Of a stretch of 64,000 nucleotides of DNA, positions 1 to 8,792 are shown in pieces. Under the pieces are notes generated by a model. That model was not told the origin of the DNA. It did no database searches and saw only the letters and a program-made list of their open reading frames with translations. The position numbers were made by a program, and so were the translations under genes. Position 1 is the stretch's first letter; every line of letters begins with the position of its first letter. The stretch comes from Rasiella rasia (GTDB taxonomy: Bacteria; Bacteroidota; Bacteroidia; Flavobacteriales; Flavobacteriaceae), in NCBI RefSeq assembly GCF_011044175.1, contig NZ_CP049057.1:1813501-1877500 (forward strand), given 5' to 3'.

Positions 1-605
1 AGTGCATGTGCTTCATCTACTACCAAATGACATTGGTTTTCGTCGCAGAATTGCACAAGAGAAATTAAATCAGCTTGGTCACCATCCATAGAGAATATGG
101 ATTCGGTGACTACATACACTTCAGTTCCTTTCGGAGTACTGTTGTGTTTTTCTTTTAGACCTTCTACATTATTGTGAGTAAACTTATATGCTTTGGCGTC
201 GCTCAATTTTATACCATCACGTATAGACGCATGGCACAATTCGTCATAGAAAATAATATCCCCGCGCTGCGGGACGCTACTAAAAAACCCAACATTGGCA
301 TCATACCCGCTATTAAAGATAAGCGCACTGTCTGTTTTATGAAATGTTGAAATGCAATTTTCGGTTACTGTATAAAGACTATGATTGCCAGATAAAAGTC
401 TTGATCCGGTGGCACCATTAACAGTTAGATTGTGTTCTTCTAAAATTTCCGAAGCACGATTAAAGATAGTTTCCGAAGTACTAAAACCCAAATAATCATT
501 AGAAGAAAAATCAACCAAATCATTAGGGGTACCCAAGGACCGTATCGATTTATTAACCGTACGTTCTTCTAATTTCTTTTGGAGTTTTTTGGGTAGATAA
601 TCCAC
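1..605 (-). CDS. bioF: 8-amino-7-oxononanoate synthase family enzyme, N-terminal part (cut by window edge)
   Basis: PLP-dependent alpha-oxoamine synthase. In the biotin pathway it condenses pimeloyl-ACP/CoA with alanine in the cytoplasm. About 201 residues are visible, starting at a GTG (605-603) that gives VDYLPKKLQKKLEERTV. Family landmarks appear in order: DFSSNDYLGF, GSRLLSGNH, FNSGYDANVG, DELCHASIRDG, TESIFSMDGD, and VDEAHA at the very edge, which carries the PLP-contacting Asp and His. The catalytic lysine lies outside the window. A glycine C-acetyltransferase (kbl) is the main alternative, because the two share these motifs; the short N-terminus favours BioF. It diverges from the acetyltransferase gene with only 30 bp between the starts. 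No ATG start is available in this frame near 605. Confidence 0.8.
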   Translation of the reverse strand, partial: MDYLPKKLQKKLEERTVNKSIRSLGTPNDLVDFSSNDYLGFSTSETIFNRASEILEEHNLTVNGATGSRLLSGNHSLYTVTENCISTFHKTDSALIFNSGYDANVGFFSSVPQRGDIIFYDELCHASIRDGIKLSDAKAYKFTHNNVEGLKEKHNSTPKGTEVYVVTESIFSMDGDQADLISLVQFCDENQCHLVVDEAHA

Positions 606-635
606 TTGTCAAATTTAAGTATCTTTATTTAAATT

Positions 636-1202
636 ATGTTTCCTATCATAACATATCATCTTTCGTCTTCAGACTATGAACTAGAGCAAATCTTAGACCT
701 ACAAAAGCGCAATCTATTTGCGTCGCTTACAGAAGAAGAACAAAAAACCGAAGGCTTTGTCACCGTACAACATGATTTTGATCTTTTGAAAGCGATGCAC
801 GATAAATGCCCGCACGTCTTGGCAAAAGACGGAACTGAAGTTGTGGGGTACGCCCTTAGCATGCATCCAGATTTTGGGAATGATATTGAAGTGTTACGAC
901 CTATGTTTGAACAGATATACCTATATTATAATAGCATTGAATCGGCCAGAAAACTATTACATCACAACAACTTTATTGTAATGGGGCAAATCTGTATAGC
1001 GAAGGAATATCGCCAGCAAGGAATCTTCAGGAAATTGTACAAGAACATGCAATCTCATTTGCCAGACTCATTTTCAACCATCATCACCGAAGTAGACGCT
1101 AAAAACCAGCGTTCGCTAAACGCTCATCTTTCTGTAGGATTTAAGGAGTTAAAGCGCTATAATTCTGGAACCAAGCAATGGGTTTTGCTTTATTTGTTAT
1201 AA
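636..1202 (+). CDS. GNAT-family N-acetyltransferase
   Basis: A 188-residue single-domain acetyltransferase of the Gcn5-related superfamily. The acetyl-CoA binding motif A is visible as IAKEYRQQGIFRKLY, with the R/Q-x-x-G-x-x-R/K pattern, at about residues 121-135. It is followed by a TEVDAKNQRSLNAHLSVGF segment that matches the usual N-x-x-S-x-x-x-H/Y-x-x-x-GF end of the fold. The substrate cannot be read from the sequence. The gene starts 30 bp from the divergent bioF gene and ends 4 bp before the stop of the convergent membrane-protein gene, with no terminator hairpin between them. Confidence 0.75.
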   Translation: MFPIITYHLSSSDYELEQILDLQKRNLFASLTEEEQKTEGFVTVQHDFDLLKAMHDKCPHVLAKDGTEVVGYALSMHPDFGNDIEVLRPMFEQIYLYYNSIESARKLLHHNNFIVMGQICIAKEYRQQGIFRKLYKNMQSHLPDSFSTIITEVDAKNQRSLNAHLSVGFKELKRYNSGTKQWVLLYLL

Positions 1203-1206
1203 TTAT

Positions 1207-2250
1207 CTATTTAGTCATGTCTACCCATTGTGAATCCCGTGGGTTACTCGCATCTAATAATGCTATATTTAGCTGTTTTGCAATTTTTGCACCAACTTCC
1301 ATTCCTTTACTATAATCATCACTTGCAGTTAGCGTAATATGCTTATTTGTATTATACCAAAGATTAATTAAAAAGTACCCTTCATTTTTTTGAAACACCG
1401 ATATGTAATCTACACTTTTCAGGGCACGCCATTTACCCCAACGAATGGGTCCTACGTTATGAATTATTTTAAATTGGTCATGCTGTAAATCGAAAAGGTA
1501 GTCATTAACGATAGAGAACCTAACCCCAGCACTAATTAAAATAGCAACTATCTCAAAAATCTGCAATGGCCATTTTCCGCGTTTATGTACGAAATCTAAG
1601 CCCATGACAAATGAGTATACAAGTCCTAATGCTGAAGCAAAACACAAAGCCGCAATTATAGTTTGCCAAAGCGGTCTATTACCATGCGAAAAATAAGCGT
1701 CAATTTTTCTGTCTTCTTTAGAAATAGAAGCAGCCACATCGTTCTCACCTGAGTGCTGATGCACGTTATTAATTGCATTATGTAATTCAATATTGAGTTT
1801 ATTAGCAACTTTTGAAGCAAATTTTATTGCGGAAGCACTTTTCACAAATGAATCTACAAAAAAATGCTTGTTTGAATTATACCAAATATTAATCTCAAAA
1901 GCGCCATCAGGATTTTCGAAAACAGATACGTATTCTAATTGTTTAAACGAGTGCCACTTTCCAAAGCCTAGTACGCCAACTCTTTTTACAATCTTATATC
2001 GCTTGCGGTTAAAATCAAAATAATAATCTTGAACCATACCGAATACCGTGCCTAACACTACAAAGATGCCCGCTCCAAAAGACCAACCTAGTACAAGACC
2101 TACAAGGTCTATATTTTTATTAGACATCATAGTCTCATAGCCATTCCATAAAATGGCTAAGGCAATACAAAAACATATAAATGGAAACACCAATGCGTAC
2201 CACGCTTTCTTGCCTCTTACTATCGTTATATCCATTTTTTCAGTTGTCAT
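1207..2250 (-). CDS. Membrane protein with two tandem copies of a 2-TM plus PH-like domain
   Basis: I do not recognise a named family. The protein (about 347 residues from the ATG at 2250; a TTG two codons upstream is also possible) is an internal duplication. Each half has a pair of hydrophobic segments followed by a soluble module. The first module runs from YYFDFNRKRYKIVKRVG through GKWHSFKQLEYVSVF to INIWYNSNKH. The second runs from DYLFDLQHDQFKIIHNVG through GKWRALKSVDYISVF to INLWYNTNKH. The layout resembles bacterial PH-domain membrane proteins, but that is inference. The neighbouring gene at 2484-2945 carries one copy of the same module. The gene begins right after a terminator-like hairpin, and TATACTTG three bases before the ATG could be a promoter for a leaderless message. 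Confidence 0.6.
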   Translation of the reverse strand: MTTEKMDITIVRGKKAWYALVFPFICFCIALAILWNGYETMMSNKNIDLVGLVLGWSFGAGIFVVLGTVFGMVQDYYFDFNRKRYKIVKRVGVLGFGKWHSFKQLEYVSVFENPDGAFEINIWYNSNKHFFVDSFVKSASAIKFASKVANKLNIELHNAINNVHQHSGENDVAASISKEDRKIDAYFSHGNRPLWQTIIAALCFASALGLVYSFVMGLDFVHKRGKWPLQIFEIVAILISAGVRFSIVNDYLFDLQHDQFKIIHNVGPIRWGKWRALKSVDYISVFQKNEGYFLINLWYNTNKHITLTASDDYSKGMEVGAKIAKQLNIALLDASNPRDSQWVDMTK

Positions 2251-2264
2251 GTACAAGTATACAA

Positions 2265-2296
2265 AAATCTCAAACTCCTTACGGAATTTGAGATTT
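2265..2296 (-). terminator. Terminator hairpin, copy A
   Basis: Ten-base perfect arms (2265-2274 and 2287-2296) continue inward through four more pairs, one of them G-T, to a GTAA tetraloop on the minus strand, with a T run following. It is the duplicated copy of the atpC terminator. It now sits between the atpC remnant and the start of the 1207-2250 gene. Confidence 0.7.
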
Positions 2297-2322
2297 TATA
2301 AATTGTTAGTTGCGAGTAGCTG

Positions 2323-2481
2323 TTAGTCTGCCAATACAATCACCCTATTGTCGCAGCACTCTAACGTACCGCCATTAATTTGCATGATCCATTTACCGTC
2401 TTTCTGGATAAACTTGTTAGCATATCCTTTAGCAATAGTAGGATTTCCCTTAAATCGAACCTCATCTTCTACCAATAATGA
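2323..2481 (-). pseudogene. atpC 3' fragment (52 codons, no start)
   Basis: In the atpC frame this reads SLLVEDEVRFKGNPTIAKGY and onward to DNRVIVLAD then stop, i.e. the C-terminal 52 residues of the epsilon subunit encoded at 3037-3312. There is no start codon: the codons upstream are ATA ATA AAA and then TAA. Six base differences from the functional copy are all amino-acid changing (G to D, E to K, T to I, S to C, K to R, plus G/E-context changes as read by eye). This fits a copy no longer under selection. It lies between the stop of the 2484-2945 gene and the copy A terminator. Confidence 0.8.
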
Positions 2482-2483
2482 TA

Positions 2484-2945
2484 TTATTTTTTACTAGGTT
2501 CAATTAATGGCACTTCCAAATGTTCACTTGCGCTTCTAGCAAAGGTTAAGGCCTCGTGGCTATCATTAAACTTTGTAATAAAACAGGAGTTTTTTCTATT
2601 AAAATATATCCGAACACTACACTTGTGTTTTCCTTTTCTGAAATCGATATGAGTAGGAAAGTTAAAGTATTTCCATCCCTTTCTTTCAAAAAACCAAACA
2701 CGTTTCGTGATTTTATAGCGTTTGTTAGGTAGATCAATTTCGTAATCGGTTATCCTTAAAAACTGCCATCCAAAGGCAAAACACCAGAAAGCAAAAAAGA
2801 GCCACGTAATAATGTTTCCAGGGTTATTTTCTACATTGGGCCTAGGTGGAGTAAAAACCGCGTGATAAAGGCATACAAAACCTAAGGTAAATAAAATTGC
2901 CGCTGCTACAGATTTTAAAAAATGTGTTTTTCCGAAGTACTTCAA
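2484..2945 (-). CDS. Small membrane protein, one copy of the 2-TM plus PH-like module
   Basis: The product has 153 residues, with two hydrophobic segments (roughly 11-30 and 45-62). A soluble part follows: TDYEIDLPNKRYKITKRVWF, then RKGWKYFNFPTHIDF, then VRIYFNRKNSCFITKF and ARSASEHLEVPL. This follows the same order of motifs as each half of the protein at 1207-2250 (D-x-x-x-KRYKI-x-KRV, G-K/W-W, Y-N/R-x-N/K, A-x-x-x-A-x-x-L-x-V/I-x-L). Function is unknown. The start is a TTG at 2945; no ATG occurs in the N-terminal region. Its stop codon lies two bases before the atpC-derived repeat. Confidence 0.6.
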   Translation of the reverse strand: MKYFGKTHFLKSVAAAILFTLGFVCLYHAVFTPPRPNVENNPGNIITWLFFAFWCFAFGWQFLRITDYEIDLPNKRYKITKRVWFFERKGWKYFNFPTHIDFRKGKHKCSVRIYFNRKNSCFITKFNDSHEALTFARSASEHLEVPLIEPSKK

Positions 2946-2976
2946 GTAATTAAAATTAGTCTAATAGCGAATATAA

Positions 2977-3195
2977 AAAAATCTCAAACTCCTTACGGAA
3001 TTTGAGATTTTATAAATTGTTAGTTGCGAGTAGCTGTTAGTCTGCCAATACAATCACCTTATTGTCGCTGCACTCTAACGTACCGCCATTAATTTGCATG
3101 ATCCATTTACCATCTTTCTGGGTAAACTTGTTAGCATATCCTTCAGCAATAGTAGGATTTCCCTTAAATCGAACCTCACCTTCTACCAATAATGA
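2977..3195. repeat. Direct repeat copy B: original 3' end of atpC plus terminator
   Basis: This is the copy inside the functional atpC locus and the partner of 2263-2481. The boundary inside atpC falls at codon 39 or 40 of the 91-residue epsilon subunit. Confidence 0.9.
2979..3010 (-). terminator. atpDC terminator
   Basis: The arms 2979-2988 and 3001-3010 form a hairpin with inner pairs and a GTAA loop on the minus strand. A run of T follows (A run at 2975-2981 on the plus strand). It is placed 26 bases after the atpC stop and is a good intrinsic terminator for the atpD-atpC message. Confidence 0.75.
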
Positions 3196-3312
3196 AACAA
3201 TAGCCGCGTGGTTGTTCAACATCTGAAACTCACCGTCCATTCCTGGCACTGTTACGCTTTCTACTTCACCGCTTACCAAAGAAGCTTCTGGAGTTACTAT
3301 TTCTAGGTACAT
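3037..3312 (-). CDS. atpC: ATP synthase F1 epsilon subunit (short form)
   Basis: The epsilon subunit belongs to the central stalk of F1. This product has 91 residues and contains only the N-terminal beta-sandwich: MYLEIVTPEASLVSGEVESV, PGMDGEFQMLNNHAAIVSLL and the terminal NKVIVLAD. The C-terminal two-helix regulatory domain of the roughly 135-residue enterobacterial protein is absent. The short form is normal in Bacteroidota, so this is not a truncation; inhibition of ATP hydrolysis by extended epsilon helices is presumably missing. The gene lies 67 bp downstream of atpD on the same strand. The 3' half is duplicated at 2323-2481. Confidence 0.95.
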   Translation of the reverse strand: MYLEIVTPEASLVSGEVESVTVPGMDGEFQMLNNHAAIVSLLVEGEVRFKGNPTIAEGYANKFTQKDGKWIMQINGGTLECSDNKVIVLAD

Positions 3313-3379
3313 ATTATTTTTATTTGCAGTTACAATTGGCAGCTAATTAAACCTACCCGTTGCATAACTGTTTATTAAT

Positions 3380-4906
<1,527 letters not shown>

Positions 4907-4946
4907 TTATATACGGATGTATAAAACACCCCTTTTTTCAACGGTG

Positions 4947-4978
4947 CAAAGATAGTTTTTTCTTACTTAATATTACAA
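4947..4978 (-). promoter_or_regulatory. atpDC promoter
   Basis: On the minus strand a -7 element TATCTTTG (4954-4947) matches the Bacteroidota consensus TAnnTTTG. A TTG (4978-4976) sits 21 bp upstream, in the expected -33 position. The predicted start of transcription lies about 55-60 bases before the atpD ATG. Confidence 0.7.
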
Positions 4979-5216
4979 TGGATTTTTACTAAATTTTTGA
5001 CAGGTATTTTAATGCCAATTTATTGCGCTTGATTTTCTATAGGCGGGCTTGTTCGACCAACCCAAAAACACCAACATCATTAAAAATTTTCAATTCCGCG
5101 ACGCCATCGGCTATTCACAAATATTTTCGGGGTCTCACAACCGGGCTATCCGCTACAACTCCTCCCTGCCTGCAGCAGCTGCGGGGTTTCCACTGCTATC
5201 CCTGCCCGATAAATTA
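4979..5216. other. Non-coding stretch between atpD promoter and aminotransferase stop
   Basis: Together with the atpD leader this is the only gap of more than 300 bases in the window. The part near 5100-5208 is clearly richer in G and C than the surrounding DNA and contains the foldable element annotated at 5142-5208. No convincing open frame is present on the minus strand after the stop at 5217. Plus-strand frames here run antisense into the aminotransferase and have no coding character. Confidence 0.6.
5142..5208 (-). ncRNA. Candidate structured RNA in the 3' region of the aminotransferase gene
   Basis: Read on the minus strand, a GC-rich block is closed by a stem of five G-C pairs (5208-5204 with 5146-5142) that extends outward by a G-T and an A-T pair. 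Inside are the paired-looking AGCAG/CTGCT and GCAGCTGC segments, and a motif GGATAGC that occurs near both ends (GGGATAGCAG and GCGGATAGCC). It starts within 10 bases of the aminotransferase stop, so it could be a 3' UTR element or an independent small RNA. I have an impression of similar blocks in other flavobacterial genomes, and the Flavo-1 RNA motif of this group is one possible match, but I cannot verify it. Confidence 0.4.
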
Positions 5217-6110
5217 TTACAAAGGCTCACAAAACGTACGAATGTTCTTAGAAAACAAGTTTATGATTCGCTGCTGCAGCTCATTTTCTTTTGCTATTGC
5301 CCTTCCATCAATCTCTACTACTGGTGTTAACTCTCCCATTGTGCCTGTAGCAAATACCCCATCTGCATTATACAGCTGTGAAAGCGTAATATCTGCTTCC
5401 GATATGCGAATGTCATTTTTCGAGCAGAGCTCCATAACAGTTGCTCGAGTAATACCTGGCAAACATGCATGGGCAAAAGGCGTAAAAACCATACCGTCTT
5501 TTACCATAAAAAGATTACTTCCGTTAAGCTCTGCCACAAAGCCACGCTCATCTAACATAAGACCCGCATCTTTCCCTGCCACATTTGCCTGAATTTTAGC
5601 AATTATATTGTTAAGCAAGTTGTTATGGTGTATTTTACTATCTAAAAACTGCGGAGCGTTTCTACGCTGACTTGTACTCAATACTTTTATACCGCTGGTA
5701 TTATCATACACCAAAGGCTTCCACTCGGCTAAAACAATAAGACAAGAGCCCGCCTGATTTAGCCTTGGGTCCATACCGCTTGTAATCTTCTCACCACGGG
5801 TAAGTGTAAGCCTAATATGTGTATCGTTGTCCATGCCGTTGGCATCTAAGGTCATTTTAATAGCTTTCTTCACTGTATCTTTAGAAGGAATGTCTACAAA
5901 AGCCAAGGTTTTAGCACTTTCCTCAAGTCTTGTAAGATGCTTATCTAAACAAACAATACCCTCAGGATATACACGTAACCCTTCCCAAACAGCATCTCCT
6001 CCCTGAACTACACTGTCAAAAACAGATACTTTAGCTTCAGAACGCGGATATAGACCATCTTTCACATATACCTGTAGCGAATTATTTTTTGGATTTTGCT
6101 TTTGTAACAT
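5217..6110 (-). CDS. Class IV aminotransferase (branched-chain / D-amino acid type)
   Basis: PLP-dependent fold-type IV aminotransferase, 297 residues. The Schiff-base lysine is K159 in LDSKIHHNNLLNNIIAK. Further family marks are the GDAVWEGLRVY start of the active-site wall, HLTRLEESAKTL, RLTLTRG, ERGFVAELNGSNLF, LPGITRATVMELC and FATGTMGELTPV. It could act on branched-chain amino acids (ilvE-like), D-alanine or aminodeoxychorismate; the sequence does not decide, so no symbol is given. It is encoded 55 bp after a sulfotransferase-like P-loop gene on the same strand, a pairing that recurs as a fusion in plants (see findings). The ATG at 6110 is the natural start. Confidence 0.85.
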   Translation of the reverse strand: MLQKQNPKNNSLQVYVKDGLYPRSEAKVSVFDSVVQGGDAVWEGLRVYPEGIVCLDKHLTRLEESAKTLAFVDIPSKDTVKKAIKMTLDANGMDNDTHIRLTLTRGEKITSGMDPRLNQAGSCLIVLAEWKPLVYDNTSGIKVLSTSQRRNAPQFLDSKIHHNNLLNNIIAKIQANVAGKDAGLMLDERGFVAELNGSNLFMVKDGMVFTPFAHACLPGITRATVMELCSKNDIRISEADITLSQLYNADGVFATGTMGELTPVVEIDGRAIAKENELQQRIINLFSKNIRTFCEPL

Positions 6111-6128
6111 ACGGTTAGATTTTATAAG

Positions 6129-6146
6129 GTACGAAACTCTTCGTAC
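6129..6146. promoter_or_regulatory. Short inverted repeat before the aminotransferase
   Basis: GTACGAA (6129-6135) and TTCGTAC (6140-6146) are perfect complements around a four-base spacer. It lies 19 bases upstream of the aminotransferase ATG, in the gap after the sulfotransferase-like gene. It could be an operator or an mRNA hairpin that tunes expression within the pair; nothing else supports either. Confidence 0.3.
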
Positions 6147-6165
6147 GGTTTTTAAGATGAACTGT

Positions 6166-6879
6166 TTAAAGTATATACTGTTTTAGAGTATTATAATATT
6201 TCATAGCTTCCGTAAGCACAGGCTGCAATCGTTCTGGCATTTGCTGGCTGCTTGTTTTCTGTACAGAAAAACCTTCAGAGTTGTGAACATTTTTATACCA
6301 GTGCTTCGCCCATATACCATCTTCTGGTATTCCGCCCTTTTTCCAAGAAAGCATACGCTCTGTAAAAGGAATCTCCAAGGATATGCAAATTTTCTCTAGA
6401 TATGCCTCGGGATGAACAAGCAGGGCATCGCTATCAATCACCAAGGGAGTTTTTCCTGCAGATTTCAAATAGGTAAATAGTTCTGAAGCTTTTTTAATGC
6501 CAATATCATCTATGGTAGGATTCTCAATAACTTTAGAAAAAGAAGCCAACAATTTCTCGGGATGCCGAATTAAAATAATATTGTCCCATTTCAAAATAAA
6601 ATCGGGCGCGGCACTTAAGTAATGATGCGCCATACCTTTTATAAATACATTTTTTACTTCCGAAATTTTATGGATAAGCCTAATAACATTCGCCTCGTCT
6701 AGCTCCATTTTTTCGACTATTTCTGTTGCCGAAGGGTGGGCGACAGCAACCGCTGCATTTGCCAAATAAAAACCATAAAATGGCTCGTCTAAGACAGCAA
6801 CATCTTCCCGTTGTGCGAAACTATACATAATAGCCGTAGAAAGATTTCTAGGACCAGAAATGAGGTTGATTACTTTCAC
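6166..6879 (-). CDS. Sulfotransferase-like P-loop protein
   Basis: The product has 237 residues. It begins VINLISGPRNLSTAIMYSFA, a phosphate-binding loop of the kind that holds the 5'-phosphosulfate of PAPS in sulfotransferases, and continues DVAVLDEPFYGFYL, which resembles the E-P-F substrate loop. IILIRHPEKLLASFSK matches the R-x-P-x-x-x-x-S segment that binds the 3'-phosphate. The fold assignment is good, but the reaction is unknown and the protein may act on a small molecule. The start is GTG at 6879. TATTTTTA ends four bases before it and could be a weak promoter. The class IV aminotransferase follows after 55 bp, suggesting a two-gene unit. Confidence 0.7.
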   Translation of the reverse strand: MKVINLISGPRNLSTAIMYSFAQREDVAVLDEPFYGFYLANAAVAVAHPSATEIVEKMELDEANVIRLIHKISEVKNVFIKGMAHHYLSAAPDFILKWDNIILIRHPEKLLASFSKVIENPTIDDIGIKKASELFTYLKSAGKTPLVIDSDALLVHPEAYLEKICISLEIPFTERMLSWKKGGIPEDGIWAKHWYKNVHNSEGFSVQKTSSQQMPERLQPVLTEAMKYYNTLKQYIL

Positions 6880-6933
6880 AGAATAAAAATAGAATTTATT
6901 ACTTAGAAAGACACCAACAAGTAGTATAAAAGC

Positions 6934-8781
6934 TTACTCTACTGTAACAGATTTTGCTAGATTACGCGGCTGATCTACATTTTTATCTAGCATAACAGCA
7001 ATATGATACGACAATAATTGTAGTGGTATGGTTGTAACCAACGGACTTAAAGTCTCTGGTGTTTTTGGAACTTCCATGATGTAATCTGCCAGCTCTTTAA
7101 CCTGTGTATCACCCTCAGTTACCACGGCAATAATTTTACCTTTTCTGGCTTTAATCTCTTCAATATTACTCACTACCTTTTCGTAGTGATTACTATTTAC
7201 TGCAATTACCACAACAGGCATTTGCTCATCGATAAGTGCAATAGGGCCGTGCTTCATTTCTGCGGCAGGGTAACCTTCTGCATGGATATATGAAATCTCC
7301 TTGAGTTTTAACGCTCCTTCTAAAGCTACTGGGAAGTTGTATCCTCTTCCTAAGTACAAAAAGTTAGAGGCATCTTTATACTTAGCTGCTATTTCTTTTA
7401 TTTTATCATCACCCTGAAGCGCTTCTTCTACTTTGGCAGGAATAGCATCCAACTCTTGTAAGTGCTCCATATAATCTCTCTGAGAAATGGTTCCTTTGGC
7501 CTTCGCCAATCGTAAGGCAATCATTGTAAGTACTGTAATTTGTGTAGTAAACGCTTTGGTAGAAGCAACACCAATCTCTGGTCCTGCGTGCGTATAAGTG
7601 CCACTATGCGTTTCTCTTGAAATGGTAGAACCCACTACGTTACATACGCCATAAACAAACGCACCTTTTTCTTTTGCTAATTTAATAGCTGCTAAGGTAT
7701 CTGCTGTCTCACCACTTTGAGAAATGGCAATAACCACATCTTTTTCAGTAATAATTGGGTTTCTGTATCTAAATTCAGAAGCATATTCTACTTCAACCGG
7801 GATTCTTGCTAGGTCTTCAAAAGTATATTCTGCTACCAACCCTGCATGCCACGAAGTACCGCAGGCTACAATAATAATGCGGTTTGCGTTGGTAAACTTT
7901 TCGATATAATCTTCTAAACCACCAAGCTTTACAATTCCTTTATCTGCCAACAAACGTCCGCGATAGGTGTCTTTAATTACCGAAGGTTGTTCATAGATCT
8001 CTTTCAGCATAAAGTGATCGTAACCGCCTTTTTCAATTTGTTCAATATTAAGCTTCAGTTCCTGCACGTAAGGATCTACAAGATTATCTCCTTTAATTTT
8101 ACGCACCTTAACATCTCTTCCACGACGAATAATCGCCATTTCTTCATCTTCTAAATAGATGGCATTATTGGTAAACTCAATAAATGGCGTAGCATCACTA
8201 GCCACAAAAAATTCGTCTTCACCAATACCTATTGCCAACGGACTTCCTAGTTTAGCAACTACTATTTCGTCTGGTTTGTTTTTATCGAACACGGCAATTG
8301 CATATGCACCCACAACCTGGTTAAGGGCAATTTGCACCGCCTTACCAAGCTTTACACCTTCTTTCTTTTTAATCTCTTCAATAAGGTTAACCAATACTTC
8401 AGTATCGGTATCACTATTAAATTTGTATCCTCTATTTATAAGCTCCTTCTTAATAGAAGCGTAGTTTTCTATAATTCCGTTGTGAATAATAACGAGGTCA
8501 CCGCTATTGCTATAATGAGGATGAGAATTTACATCGTTAGGCACCCCGTGAGTAGCCCAACGTGTATGACCAATACCAAGACTTCCGTTTGTGGCAATTT
8601 CTTCTGCCACACGAGCTTCTAGATCGGCTACTTTTCCTTTGGTTTTACTTAATTGAATTTTAGTACCGTCGTACAGCGCAATTCCAGCACTGTCGTATCC
8701 GCGATACTCTAATCTTTTCAATCCGTTTATAATAATCGGGTATGCTTCTCTCTTACCTATATAGCCTACAATGCCGCACAT
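6934..8781 (-). CDS. glmS: Glutamine--fructose-6-phosphate aminotransferase (isomerizing)
   Basis: Makes glucosamine-6-phosphate from fructose-6-phosphate and glutamine, the entry step to UDP-GlcNAc for peptidoglycan and lipopolysaccharide. The 615 residues are full length. The N-terminal glutaminase domain opens with Met-Cys (MCGIVGYIG), giving the catalytic Cys after Met removal, and contains GHTRWATHG and HNGIIENY. Two SIS domains follow (ACGTSWHAG, ISQSGETADTL, LGRGYNFPVALEGALKLKE), and it ends NLAKSVTVE. The gene is 11 bp downstream of the DUF4270 gene and closes a three-gene run with the short glycogen synthase. Confidence 0.97.
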   Translation of the reverse strand: MCGIVGYIGKREAYPIIINGLKRLEYRGYDSAGIALYDGTKIQLSKTKGKVADLEARVAEEIATNGSLGIGHTRWATHGVPNDVNSHPHYSNSGDLVIIHNGIIENYASIKKELINRGYKFNSDTDTEVLVNLIEEIKKKEGVKLGKAVQIALNQVVGAYAIAVFDKNKPDEIVVAKLGSPLAIGIGEDEFFVASDATPFIEFTNNAIYLEDEEMAIIRRGRDVKVRKIKGDNLVDPYVQELKLNIEQIEKGGYDHFMLKEIYEQPSVIKDTYRGRLLADKGIVKLGGLEDYIEKFTNANRIIIVACGTSWHAGLVAEYTFEDLARIPVEVEYASEFRYRNPIITEKDVVIAISQSGETADTLAAIKLAKEKGAFVYGVCNVVGSTISRETHSGTYTHAGPEIGVASTKAFTTQITVLTMIALRLAKAKGTISQRDYMEHLQELDAIPAKVEEALQGDDKIKEIAAKYKDASNFLYLGRGYNFPVALEGALKLKEISYIHAEGYPAAEMKHGPIALIDEQMPVVVIAVNSNHYEKVVSNIEEIKARKGKIIAVVTEGDTQVKELADYIMEVPKTPETLSPLVTTIPLQLLSYHIAVMLDKNVDQPRNLAKSVTVE

Positions 8782-8792
8782 AAAGAAAAATA

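Larger units (their letters stand above)
2263..2481. repeat. Direct repeat copy A: duplicated 3' end of atpC plus terminator
   Basis: This 219-bp stretch matches 2977-3195 at a constant offset of 714 bp, with six mismatches counted by eye. It contains the last 52 codons of atpC, the atpC stop, the trailer and the terminator hairpin. The match ends sharply at 2481, three bases from the stop codon of the 2484-2945 gene, and at about 2263, just before the start of the 1207-2250 gene. Confidence 0.9.

Noticed and set aside
3037-3312. Truncated epsilon subunit as a damaged gene
   Set aside because: The 91-residue form without the C-terminal helices is the normal length in Bacteroidota.
5023-5592. 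Plus-strand open frames across 5023-5592
   Set aside because: They lie antisense to the aminotransferase, with low-complexity Ser/Thr-rich translations and no start context; the minus-strand enzyme has all its motifs.
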